In this document: positions 1 to 6,955 of the stretch, piece after piece
Position numbering within the stretch: the stretch's first letter is position 1
How the letters are laid out: each line of letters opens with the position of its first letter
From: Planctomycetaceae bacterium UBA4732
GTDB taxonomy: Bacteria; Planctomycetota; Planctomycetia; Gemmatales; Gemmataceae
DNA length: 22,934 nt
NCBI GenBank assembly: GCA_002404095.1
Contig: DHJA01000278.1
Location: 1 to 22,934, forward strand
Reading direction: 5' to 3'
The notes under the pieces: generated by a model
What the model was told of the DNA's origin: nothing
Databases searched by the model: none
What the model saw: the letters and a program-made list of their open reading frames with translations, nothing else
Translations under genes and position numbers: made by a program

Positions 1-1
1 C

Positions 2-817
2 GTGGCCTTCAGCCCCGACGGCAAACGCCTGGTCAGCGGCAGCCAGGACTGCACCGTCAAGGTGTGGGACGCCCAGACCGGCCACGAATCCCTCACCCTC
101 AAGGGGCACACCGGCGGGATCACCAGCGTGGCCTTCAGCCCCGACGGCAAACGCCTGGTCAGCGGCAGCCAGGACGGTACCGTCAAGGTGTGGGACGCCC
201 AGACCGGCCAGGAAACCCTCACCCTCAAAGCGCACACCGGCATGGTCCTCAGCGTGGCCTTCAGCCCCGACGGCAAACGCCTGGTCAGCGGCGGCGAGGA
301 CAGCGCCGTCAAGGTGTGGGACGCCCAGACCGGCCAGGAAACCCTCACCCTCAAAGGGCACACCGGCAGGTTCACCAGCGTGGTCTTCAGCTGGGACGCC
401 CAGACCGGCCAGGAAACCCGCACCCTCAAAGGGCACACCGGCAAGGTCTACAGCGTGGCCTTCAGCCCCGACGGCAAACGCCTGGCCAGCGGCGGCTATG
501 ACAACACCGTCAAGGTATGGGACGCCCAGACCGGCCAGGAAACCCTCACTCTCAAGGGACACTTCGGCCCGGTCAGGAGCGCGGCCTTCAGCCCCGACGG
601 CAAACGACTGGTCAGCGGCAGCTATGACAGCACCCTCAAGGTGTGGGACGCCCAGACCGGCCAGGAAACCCTCACCCTCAAGGGGCACGCCGGCTGGGTC
701 AACAGCGTGGCCTTCAGCCCCGACGGCAAACACCTGGTCAGCGGCAGCGCGGACGGCACGATCAAGGTGTGGGATGCGGACAGGGGGCAAGAAGCGGATT
801 TTGGTTCCCGGAAGTAA
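2..817 (+). CDS. WD40 repeat protein, C-terminal part (5' end outside window)
   Basis: The reading frame is open at the left edge, so only the C-terminal part is present. It consists of six full or nearly full WD40 blades of 42 residues (SPDGKRLVSG...TVKVWDAQTGQE...LTLKGHTG) plus one shortened blade, and ends in a short non-repeat tail (DRGQEADFGSRK). WD40 repeats fold into beta-propellers that act as protein-interaction platforms; in planctomycetes they are often fused C-terminal to kinase or protease domains, but nothing upstream is visible here. The 126-bp DNA units are almost identical, implying recent amplification. The fourth unit has lost 17 residues (VVFS joined directly to WDAQTG, around 388-394), an in-frame 51-bp deletion. 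The molecular role cannot be assigned from this fragment. Confidence 0.9.
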   Translation: MAFSPDGKRLVSGSQDCTVKVWDAQTGHESLTLKGHTGGITSVAFSPDGKRLVSGSQDGTVKVWDAQTGQETLTLKAHTGMVLSVAFSPDGKRLVSGGEDSAVKVWDAQTGQETLTLKGHTGRFTSVVFSWDAQTGQETRTLKGHTGKVYSVAFSPDGKRLASGGYDNTVKVWDAQTGQETLTLKGHFGPVRSAAFSPDGKRLVSGSYDSTLKVWDAQTGQETLTLKGHAGWVNSVAFSPDGKHLVSGSADGTIKVWDADRGQEADFGSRK

Positions 818-856
818 GAATGGCATCGGCCCATGATTCGCCAACCACAGGGCGAG

Positions 857-1225
857 TCAATACGGCTGTACCGTCGTCAACCCGGCGATGACCGCGTAAT
901 GCTTCACGTTGAACGTGGCCAGCGGTTCGCCATATCCGACGGCGGTGGCGCCGATCAACGCATCGATCAAACCTAGGCCGTAGCTGAGACGGTAGGCCGC
1001 GAAGTCTTGGTAGCCCCGCTGACAGTCCGCCAACGTAGGCCAGTACGATGGATACCGTTGCAACTGCTTCTCCAGCCGCCGCTGCACGGTTAGGTTGCGG
1101 CAACCCTGCAGAAGTTCCATCGCCACGAGACCGGGCAGGCCGACGGATCCCAAGCCCATTAACCACACGATGGCGGGCGGATAATTTCGCGCCACATCTA
1201 CCATAACGTCAGCGTCCAGGAGCAT
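857..1225 (-). CDS. vapC: PIN-domain ribonuclease toxin, VapC-like (cassette 1, intact)
   Basis: This is a 122-residue PIN-domain protein, the usual length for VapC toxins, which are Mg-dependent ribonucleases that cut tRNA or rRNA. The expected acidic residues are visible: D4 (MLLDADVMVDV), E37 (VAMELLQG), D88 (GLGLIDALIGATA), followed by the C-terminal ATFNVKHY segment. The ATG at 1225 was chosen because the fold begins there; a longer reading frame runs upstream but only overlaps the antitoxin gene in another frame. The first 17 nt overlap the end of the antitoxin gene, as is typical of translationally coupled TA pairs. It is the only toxin of this family in the window that looks intact. 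The target RNA is unknown. Confidence 0.85.
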   Translation of the reverse strand: MLLDADVMVDVARNYPPAIVWLMGLGSVGLPGLVAMELLQGCRNLTVQRRLEKQLQRYPSYWPTLADCQRGYQDFAAYRLSYGLGLIDALIGATAVGYGEPLATFNVKHYAVIAGLTTVQPY

Positions 1226-1463
1226 CAGTCGGCCTCTGACGAGTTTCGATCTCGCGCTGCAAGCGCCGCACGAACTCCCTGGTGTCGCCGATGTCGTCCC
1301 GGTCGGCCCACATACCAACCAACTCCGACTTCGCGATGTCGGCTCCAGTACGGATTGGCGACGCATCGTTTTTCAGATTTTCCAGGAAAGACAGCACTTC
1401 GTCCCAGCGTTGCGCGGATACCTGATGTAAAGCATCCAGAATAGCTTGTTCGCTGACAGCCAT
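1209..1463 (-). CDS. Antitoxin partner of the PIN toxin (cassette 1)
   Basis: This 84-residue protein begins MAVSEQAILDALHQ and ends with a C-terminal segment, GMWADRDDIGDTREFVRRL, which resembles the toxin-binding tails of small antitoxins paired with PIN toxins. The start at 1463 is supported by a GGAGGG ribosome-binding site (1471-1476 on the complementary strand) 7 nt upstream; an ATG further upstream has no such site. It should neutralise the toxin encoded next to it and probably represses the operon, but the N-terminal region (helical, ALHQVSAQRWDEVLSFL) does not match a DNA-binding fold I can name. It is closely similar to the antitoxins at 1512, 2292 and 6126. Confidence 0.8.
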   Translation of the reverse strand: MAVSEQAILDALHQVSAQRWDEVLSFLENLKNDASPIRTGADIAKSELVGMWADRDDIGDTREFVRRLQREIETRQRPTDAPGR

Positions 1464-1511
1464 TGACCGGCCCTCCACTCTACGCAAGAAAGAAAGGGAA
1501 ACCATCACGAC

Positions 1512-1781
1512 TTATGGTATGTCGAGAAACTGTCCAGTAGCATCGGGCGCCTCGTGTCGGTTCTCGGCCTGCCGCCGGAGGCGGCGAGCGAATTCTCTGC
1601 TATCGCCAATGTCGTCTCGGTCGGCCCACAGTCCGACAAGGCCGGATTGAAGCAAATCGGCCGCCGTGTAAACGGCCTGTTCGCCAGGGTTCTGTCTTTG
1701 AAGGAACAACAGCACTTCATCCCAGCGCTCTACGGGTATCTGATGCAGTGCGTCCAGAATTGCTTGTTCGCTGACTACCAT
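1512..1781 (-). CDS. Solitary antitoxin, homologue of cassette 1 (toxin lost)
   Basis: This 89-residue protein belongs to the same antitoxin family (MVVSEQAILDALHQIPVERWDEVL; C-terminal VGLWADRDDIGDSREFARRLRRQ). It has a strong GGAGGG-type ribosome-binding site just upstream (about 1789-1796, complementary strand). Its C-terminus is extended by a few residues (GQFLDIP) because the toxin gene that should follow has been cut away. It is closer to the copy at 6126-6380 than to its immediate neighbours: the DNA of both copies matches from about 1530 to 1800, including the upstream leader. If expressed, it could act as an orphan antitoxin against the related intact toxin at 857-1225; that is inference. 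Confidence 0.72.
   Translation of the reverse strand: MVVSEQAILDALHQIPVERWDEVLLFLQRQNPGEQAVYTAADLLQSGLVGLWADRDDIGDSREFARRLRRQAENRHEAPDATGQFLDIP
1530..1543 (-). pseudogene. 5' stub of a deleted vapC-like toxin gene
   Basis: Reading from ATG at 1543 on the minus strand gives MLLDS, identical to the first five codons of the toxin at 6142. After that the sequence no longer matches any toxin copy and the frame stops within eight codons. The stub overlaps the end of the antitoxin gene 1512-1781, exactly where a toxin gene would begin. It marks a deletion breakpoint at about 1529/1530. Confidence 0.7.
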
Positions 1782-1939
1782 CGCCCGGCCCTCCTCAAAT
1801 ATAGGGGCGCCTCCACCGAATTATTGTATCTGAAGAACCTCAAGAGGCGTCAGGCCCGTCGAGCCACAAGCCGCCCGCGCCGCCGGTTCCAATGTCTTTC
1901 GAGTAGTATCTCGGATTGGCGAGCCGGAAGCAGTGCGAA

Positions 1940-2308
1940 TCAATGCGGCTGCACCGTCGTCAACCTGGCGATGACCGCGTAGTGCTTGACGTTAAACGTG
2001 GCCAGCGTCTCGCCGCAGCCGACGGCGGTGGCGCCGATCAGCGCGTCGATTAAACCCAGGCCGTGGCTCAGACGGTAGGCGGCGAAGTCTTGGTAACCCC
2101 GCTGGCAGTCCGCCAACGCGGGCTAATACCATGCGTACTGTTGCATCTGCTTCTCCAACCGCCGTTGCACGGTTAGGTTGCGGCAACCCTGGAGAAGTTC
2201 CATCGCCACGAGACCGGGCAGGCCGACGGCTCCTACGCCCATTAGCCACGCGATGGCGGGCGGATAATTTCGGACCACATCGACCATAACGTCAGTGTCC
2301 AGCAGCAT
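1940..2308 (-). pseudogene. vapC: PIN-domain toxin vapC-like, interrupted by an in-frame TAG (cassette 2)
   Basis: The frame is the same length as the intact copy (122 codons) and aligns with it from MLLDTDVMVDV to TTVQPH, but codon 62, a Trp codon (TGG) in the intact copy, is TAG (2123-2125 on the plus strand reads cta). No other frame disruption is seen, and residues equivalent to E37, D88 and the ATFNVKHY tail remain readable after the stop. The upstream product would be a 61-residue fragment lacking half the active site. Either this is a recent inactivating nonsense mutation or the full protein is made by readthrough; the first is more likely. It overlaps its antitoxin by 17 nt, like the intact pair. 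Confidence 0.8.
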
Positions 2309-2546
2309 CGGTCGGCCCTTGGCGGGTTTCGGCCTCGCGCCGCAGGCGCCGCGCGAACTCCCGGCTGTCGCCTATGTCGTCCCGGTCGGCCCACAGGCCA
2401 ACCAACTCCGACTTCGCCATGTCGGCTCCTGTACGAATAGGCCGCGCCTCATTTTTCAGAGCTTGTAGGAAAGACAGCACTTCGTCCCAGCGTTCTGCGG
2501 ATACCTGATGTAAAGCGTCCAGAATTGCTTGTTCGCTGATTACCAT
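2292..2546 (-). CDS. Antitoxin of cassette 2
   Basis: This is an 84-residue antitoxin of the same family (MVISEQAILDALHQVSAERWDEVLSFLQ; C-terminal VGLWADRDDIGDSREFARRL). The start at 2546 follows a GGAGGG ribosome-binding site about 7 nt upstream. The leader (cggccctccactctgcgcag on the plus strand) is nearly identical to that of cassette 1, so cassettes 1 and 2 form one sub-family, while the copies at 1512 and 6126 form another. The antitoxin is intact although its toxin carries a nonsense codon, which fits selection being stronger on the antitoxin. Confidence 0.78.
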   Translation of the reverse strand: MVISEQAILDALHQVSAERWDEVLSFLQALKNEARPIRTGADMAKSELVGLWADRDDIGDSREFARRLRREAETRQGPTDAAGH

Positions 2547-2588
2547 TGACCGGCCCTCCACTCTGCGCAGGAAAGAAAGGGAAAATGT

Positions 2589-2627
2589 TTAGTACGGCTG
2601 CACCGTCGTCGGCCCGGCGATGACCGC
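2589..2627 (-). pseudogene. 3' tail of a vapC-like toxin gene (12 codons plus stop)
   Basis: On the minus strand the bases read AVIAGPTTVQPY followed by TAA, matching the last 12 residues of the intact toxin (AVIAGLTTVQPY). Similarity begins one base after the stop codon of the large gene that ends at 2630. The matching 5' part of a toxin gene lies at the other end of that large gene (up to 6142), so the two pieces may be halves of one interrupted gene. Confidence 0.7.
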
Positions 2628-2629
2628 GC

Positions 2630-5600
2630 CTACTTTTTGTCGAGTTTCGTCACCGTCACGCTCTGGATGTAATACTTGTTGTACGTGTTGCCATCGGAGT
2701 TGAGCAGGAAGTTGTACCCCCACATGCCCACAAACTGGGCGTCCGTGATCTTCCACTTCACCGTGTGCCATTCCTTATTATCCGGCACGGTGTACCAGCC
2801 GAGGTCCTTGTAGCCGCTGGTGGATTCATAGACGAGCTTGAAGCCGGCGTTGTCGTTGTCCTCATTGCGGCGCACCACGATGCTGATCTCGATCGGCGTG
2901 GACGTGTAGGAGAGAAAGTTGGGATCCGCCATGAACACATTGCCGCCCGGCACGCCGCCGGATCGGGCCGAGCCGCCGTAAGCAATGACATCCTTGGCAA
3001 TGGACTCAGCCGATTGGGTGTGCAGGCCCTTTTCCACATTCTTCTCGCCCATACTTACCGAGACCGATTTCGCATCGGTGAAGTCGCCGCCCCACGGGAA
3101 CGGTTTGGCCTTGTTGCCCTTGGCCTGTTTTACCAGGTTGTCGGGCACACCGACGACCAGGATCGGGGCGATGGTCAACTTGTGGGTGGTCGCCTTGATG
3201 ACCTTGCCGGTCAACGGATCCACGATCTGTACCTGTTGGCCGAAATCGACTTTATCCGTTGCCGTACTGGACGCCCAGGTCGCCAGGACGGTACCCTTGT
3301 CACCCTGAAAAACGAAACCGTAGTGCTTGTCGTTGAGCAGCACCCAACCCAGGTAGGTGGGATGCTGACCGAAGTACTTGATCATCAGGGCCAGCGCAGT
3401 GTACGCGGGGCGCTTTTCGCCCTTGCCTGCGAGCAGGCCCATCGGACCGCTGTCGCCGTCCATCCCCTCGAACCATTGGATGCAGGCGATGCCCTGGGCG
3501 ATGCCCATGGTGTAGTATTTGACCACGGCGTGCCCCTGCACCTCAAGGCTGCTGAAGTTGTCGAACTTGTGGCTGTACTGGCCGTCGGCGGCGAAGCCAA
3601 GCTCGGTGAAAATGATCGGGCAGTTGACCTTGGCGGGATCCCGGGCCGCGAGCATCTTCCGCAGCGTGCCGGCGATTTGCAGGTAGACCACTTCGGCGCC
3701 GGGATGGGTGATGGTGCAACCCGCGACTTCATAGGGATGCAGCGTGACGTAATCGAAATGCCCCTTCGCCCCAGCCGCGATCGCCTGATCGAGGTAGTTG
3801 ATGGCCACGGACTTGGCGGCGATGCCGATCTTACATTCGGGGTCGGCGGTCTTGGCGGCGTCGTAGGCGGCGATCACGAGTTTGGCATAATCCGCCGCCG
3901 TCTGGTCGCGGCCGGTGCCGTTGGGGGGCTCATTCCACACCTCCCAGGACTTGATCCTTCCCTTCGAGTGCTTCACCACCTCCGAGACGTAGTTACTCCA
4001 GGCCGGGAGATTGTTGACTGGCAGCGTGTCCGGCTGGTCTTTCGTGTTCCACTTGGGGCTCCCGGCCAGGATGCCGCCGAAGGCGATGTGCTGGTCTTCC
4101 AGATATTTCATCTGTTTGTCCAGCACGTCCCAGGTCCATTTTCCCTCCTCGGGTTCGACCGCCGACCAGCCTGTATTGCACGTCCGATGGTTCGTGACGC
4201 CGATCGCGGTCATCTGGGGGATCCACCTGGCATTCGCCTGTGCCGACCAATTGTTGGCATGACAGCTGCCGATGCCGAACGGGCTCAGGGTTACGTCCGT
4301 GGTTGGCTCCGGCGCTTGGGCCAATCGGAACTGGTGCGGCCCAATGTCCAAGCGCCCTTCTGGAAGGCGGTTGCCAAAGAAATCGCGGCCGCCGTTCTCG
4401 GGCATGGCTGCGCCAACGCCGATGCAAGGCGAACCTTCGCGAATCCGGTAGCCCTTCAAAGTTTCTAAGCCCTTTCCGCCACTACCGGGATCGACAAACA
4501 GGGGGTCGCGACGAATCTGGTGTGCATCCTCTTTTGGGCCGGGGCTGCCGTAGAACACGTTGCGATCGTAGATGAGGGTGTCGGGACTTCCCATGCCCTG
4601 CTTATTGTTGTTGGCGTTGCTGTCGAATCCCTTGGGACACGAGAAGATGTTGTTGTAAAAAGCGGCTTCGCCCTTATTGTCGCCGTACCAGCGTTGGACG
4701 TAGATGGGGCCCTTATCATTGAAAAAGACGTTGTTGTACACCGTCGTGCGCTTCCCCTGGATGCGGAACGTACCGCCGCCTTCGGCCGGAGACACCACAT
4801 TGCCGTCATTTTGGGAGATGTTGTAGCGCACGACACACCGACCTTTGGGGTCTTTAGCGAACGCCTCGGGGGTGGTCAGCAAGAAGCCGCCCGCGTTGTC
4901 GTGCGTGTAGTTGTATTGGAAGAGGATGGCGCCGGAATTGAACTGGTCGCAGCTCAGGGCATGCGAATCGCCGCCCGCCGGGACGCCCGCCGTGTAGCCG
5001 ATCTCGTTCCGCTGAATGACGGCGCTGCGACTGTACGTCGGGAAGATGCCCGCGAATGCCCCGTCGCCGGTGTGCCGGTAGGCTCCGCAGCGATAGACCG
5101 TATTGCCTTCGATCAGCGGGTCGGCCGATTGACTGACGATGATGCCGTTATCGCTGGCGCCGTCGATGCGATTCTCGCGGATGACGACCCGCATGCAATA
5201 ATCTTCGACCTTGTCCACCGGGTCCGCCACCGTATTGTGAACCCAGATCGCCGCCCCGGCGACGACATTGCGAATCGAGCAGCCTTCGATCAGCACGTCA
5301 TCCATCGCCGCGGTGGACGGCCGGATCAGAATCGCCGCTTCGCCGCCGCCCGTTGTCTCCGACACGTCCAAGTTGAGCAGGCGGATGCCGTGCATGTCGG
5401 CGGGTTTGTTCACGCCGTTGGAGCCGATATTCACGCCGGTCCTGCCCCCGGTCGTGGCCAGATTCTGAATGATCCAGTATTGCTGGCCTTGCAGGTCGAT
5501 GATCTCTGTTTTATCCGCGCCCCGAAATAAGGGTTTGGCGCCGCTGCCGTAACAGTCGAGCGTGATCCAGCCATCCTTCGTGCCGGAACCTTTGGGGTGA

Positions 5601-5830
5601 AGCACGCCTTTCCACTCCTCGCCACTCTTGAAGAGAATGCGATCGCCCGGCTGGAACGTCGTGGCGTTCACCTTATCCAGCGACTTCCACGGCGCTTCGG
5701 AATCCGTTCCCGAATGGGCGTCGTCGCCGGTCGCACTCACATAATACGTGGCGGCGCCGACGCCTGGCGCCAACGCGCTAATCGCGATGAAGACGAGCAA
5801 CAAACACCAGAACGTGGCTCGATGAGTCAT
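2630..5830 (-). CDS. Secreted right-handed beta-helix protein with a GH39-like/clan A glycosidase domain
   Basis: This is a 1066-residue secreted protein. A signal peptide occupies residues 1-27 (hydrophobic core CLLLVFIAISALAPGVGA). Residues 28-505 show the opening YYVSATGDDAHSGT and the repeated short strands (VVIRENRIDG, LIEGNTVYRCG, TVYNNVFF, AFYNNIF) of a parallel beta-helix of the pectate-lyase/chondroitinase-B class. Residues 515-860 look like a TIM-barrel glycosidase: WEVWNEPPNG has the likely acid/base E634 and IIFTELGF the likely nucleophile E743. The remaining C-terminal region (about 900-1066) looks like a beta-sandwich, possibly carbohydrate-binding. The likely role is breakdown of an extracellular polysaccharide; the substrate is unknown. 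The ATG at 5830 was chosen because the signal peptide starts there; the upstream in-frame extension has no signal. The gene lies between two pieces of a broken toxin gene. Confidence 0.8.
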   Translation of the reverse strand: MTHRATFWCLLLVFIAISALAPGVGAATYYVSATGDDAHSGTDSEAPWKSLDKVNATTFQPGDRILFKSGEEWKGVLHPKGSGTKDGWITLDCYGSGAKPLFRGADKTEIIDLQGQQYWIIQNLATTGGRTGVNIGSNGVNKPADMHGIRLLNLDVSETTGGGEAAILIRPSTAAMDDVLIEGCSIRNVVAGAAIWVHNTVADPVDKVEDYCMRVVIRENRIDGASDNGIIVSQSADPLIEGNTVYRCGAYRHTGDGAFAGIFPTYSRSAVIQRNEIGYTAGVPAGGDSHALSCDQFNSGAILFQYNYTHDNAGGFLLTTPEAFAKDPKGRCVVRYNISQNDGNVVSPAEGGGTFRIQGKRTTVYNNVFFNDKGPIYVQRWYGDNKGEAAFYNNIFSCPKGFDSNANNNKQGMGSPDTLIYDRNVFYGSPGPKEDAHQIRRDPLFVDPGSGGKGLETLKGYRIREGSPCIGVGAAMPENGGRDFFGNRLPEGRLDIGPHQFRLAQAPEPTTDVTLSPFGIGSCHANNWSAQANARWIPQMTAIGVTNHRTCNTGWSAVEPEEGKWTWDVLDKQMKYLEDQHIAFGGILAGSPKWNTKDQPDTLPVNNLPAWSNYVSEVVKHSKGRIKSWEVWNEPPNGTGRDQTAADYAKLVIAAYDAAKTADPECKIGIAAKSVAINYLDQAIAAGAKGHFDYVTLHPYEVAGCTITHPGAEVVYLQIAGTLRKMLAARDPAKVNCPIIFTELGFAADGQYSHKFDNFSSLEVQGHAVVKYYTMGIAQGIACIQWFEGMDGDSGPMGLLAGKGEKRPAYTALALMIKYFGQHPTYLGWVLLNDKHYGFVFQGDKGTVLATWASSTATDKVDFGQQVQIVDPLTGKVIKATTHKLTIAPILVVGVPDNLVKQAKGNKAKPFPWGGDFTDAKSVSVSMGEKNVEKGLHTQSAESIAKDVIAYGGSARSGGVPGGNVFMADPNFLSYTSTPIEISIVVRRNEDNDNAGFKLVYESTSGYKDLGWYTVPDNKEWHTVKWKITDAQFVGMWGYNFLLNSDGNTYNKYYIQSVTVTKLDKK

Positions 5831-5965
5831 CGGAACGTCTCCGTATTGTGCGAGAGTTCGCGGGGCGCCATGCCTACGGTTATGCGTGGGTATTTGAACG
5901 CCATTGCACAGATCGCCGTTTGTTGCCCGTGGCGCCGTGCCGGCAATTTCTGGTCTCATGCGAAG

Positions 5966-6142
5966 TTACGCCCAATTATAGGGAGGCCGCCGCTGTACGG
6001 TCAGGTTCCGGCAGCCCTGCAGGACTTCCATCGCCGCAAACCCAGCCAACCCTAGCGGAGTTGTACGTACCGACGCCAGCCAAGCTACAGCCGGTGCGTA
6101 ACTTCGCAAGACGTCCACCATGACATCACTGTCCAGTAGCAT
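5966..6142 (-). pseudogene. vapC: 5' part of a vapC-like toxin gene, truncated after codon 52 (cassette 4)
   Basis: From ATG at 6142 the frame reads MLLDSDVMVDVL and continues through MEVLQGCRNLTVQRR as in the intact toxin (with two extra residues near codon 25), then leaves the family at about 5986 and stops after PPYNWA. D4 and the Glu of MEVLQG are present but the Asp of the IDALIG segment is lost, so a nuclease is not expected. It overlaps its antitoxin by 17 nt as in the intact cassette. The lost 3' end may be the 12-codon tail at 2589-2627, beyond the large secreted-protein gene. Confidence 0.8.
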
Positions 6143-6380
6143 CGGGCGCCTCGTGTCGGTTCTCGGCCTGGCGACGGAGGCGGCGGGCGAATTCTCTGGT
6201 ATCGCCAATGTCGTCCCGGTCGGCCCACAGTCCGACGATGCCGGATTGGAGCATATCGGCGCCTGTGTAAATGGCCCGCTCGCCGGGATTCAGACTTTGA
6301 ACGAACGACAGCACTTGTTCCCAGCGCTCTTCGGGTATCTGATGCAGTGCGTCCAGAATTGCTTGTTCGCTGACCGCCAT
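6126..6380 (-). CDS. Antitoxin of cassette 4 (toxin truncated)
   Basis: This is an 84-residue antitoxin, MAVSEQAILDALHQIPEERWEQVLSFVQ, ending VGLWADRDDIGDTREFARRLRRQ. A GGAGGG-type ribosome-binding site precedes the ATG at 6380. It is nearly the same gene as the solitary antitoxin at 1512-1781, and the similarity continues into the leader (ggggcgcctcc, then tatctgaagaacctc). It lies 65 bp downstream of the small gene 6446-6694 on the same strand and may share its transcript. Confidence 0.78.
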   Translation of the reverse strand: MAVSEQAILDALHQIPEERWEQVLSFVQSLNPGERAIYTGADMLQSGIVGLWADRDDIGDTREFARRLRRQAENRHEAPDATGQ

Positions 6381-6445
6381 CGACCGGCCCTCCTCAAAGA
6401 AAGGGGCGCCTCCTCCGCATTATTTATCTGAAGAACCTCGCGAGG

Positions 6446-6694
6446 TCAGGCCGCCCCTCCCGACCGCGCCGACAGCAGCGCCTCGACTGCGGCCTGGGGT
6501 AGATCGACGGCGACAAACATACTTTGCGGATACAGATAGTCTTCACCGGATTCATCGACGACCCGGACGAAACCCTTGACCTCCGCATCGGGGTCGGCCA
6601 GCGCCCGGTAGACCTTGCGCGCCTCCAGGGAAGCCGGATAGGCGTCGGCGTTCACGCACAACAGGAAACGAACCGCGTCTTTCTGGCGTGTCAT
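6446..6694 (-). CDS. Small conserved hypothetical protein (82 aa)
   Basis: This 82-residue soluble protein begins MTRQKDAVRFLLCVNADAYPASLEARKVYRALADPDAEVKG and contains VVDESGEDYLYPQSMFVAVDLP. From memory, short proteins with the VxDESGEDYLYP signature occur in planctomycetes and cyanobacteria, usually beside another small conserved gene, but no function is known to me. The ATG at 6694 lies 2 nt after the stop of the preceding small gene, so it is probably translationally coupled. No catalytic motif or membrane segment is visible. Confidence 0.65.
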   Translation of the reverse strand: MTRQKDAVRFLLCVNADAYPASLEARKVYRALADPDAEVKGFVRVVDESGEDYLYPQSMFVAVDLPQAAVEALLSARSGGAA

Positions 6695-6696
6695 GG

Positions 6697-6931
6697 TCAG
6701 TCATCCAAGAACCGCTTGACCTTCATTTCTTTGCGACCGACGCCGTGGGCCTCGTACCAGTGTACCTCGGCCCGGTGTTCCGCGCCGTCCGCGAGCCGGA
6801 CGCGGGCGATGCCCTTGCGCTTGCCAGCGGCCCGGACCATAGGCGCGCCGCAGTCGGGGCAATTCGCGGATGCAAGCGCCGACGGCGAATGTTTCAATGC
6901 TCGTGACATCGCCGATGATCTCAAATTGCAT
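6697..6931 (-). pseudogene. Small conserved protein with a frameshift (about 78 codons)
   Basis: Two overlapping frames together give one recognisable small protein. The start MQFEIIGDVTSIETFAVG...LRRAYGPGRW is in one frame and the end KGIARVRLADGAEHRAEV...GRKEMKVKRFLDD in another. The total length, 235 nt, is one base more than a multiple of three. The switch is at about 6820-6826, just after the GPGRW motif, where related proteins as I remember them read RWRKLKG; a 2-bp deletion would explain this. It could be a true pseudogene, a sequencing error or a programmed shift. The gene begins 24 nt after the UvrC-like gene and ends 2 nt before the next small gene, so the three look like an operon. 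Confidence 0.6.
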
Positions 6932-6955
6932 GGCGATTTCCGCAGGTCCACGACT

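Noticed and set aside
2..780. Tandem 126-bp repeats resembling a repeat array or CRISPR
   Set aside because: The units are in frame, encode WD40 blades and have no spacers.
2765..4468. A 567-codon open frame on the plus strand opposite the secreted glycosidase
   Set aside because: The minus-strand gene has a signal peptide, beta-helix repeats and glycosidase motifs; the plus frame has no recognisable domain and is a by-product of high GC.
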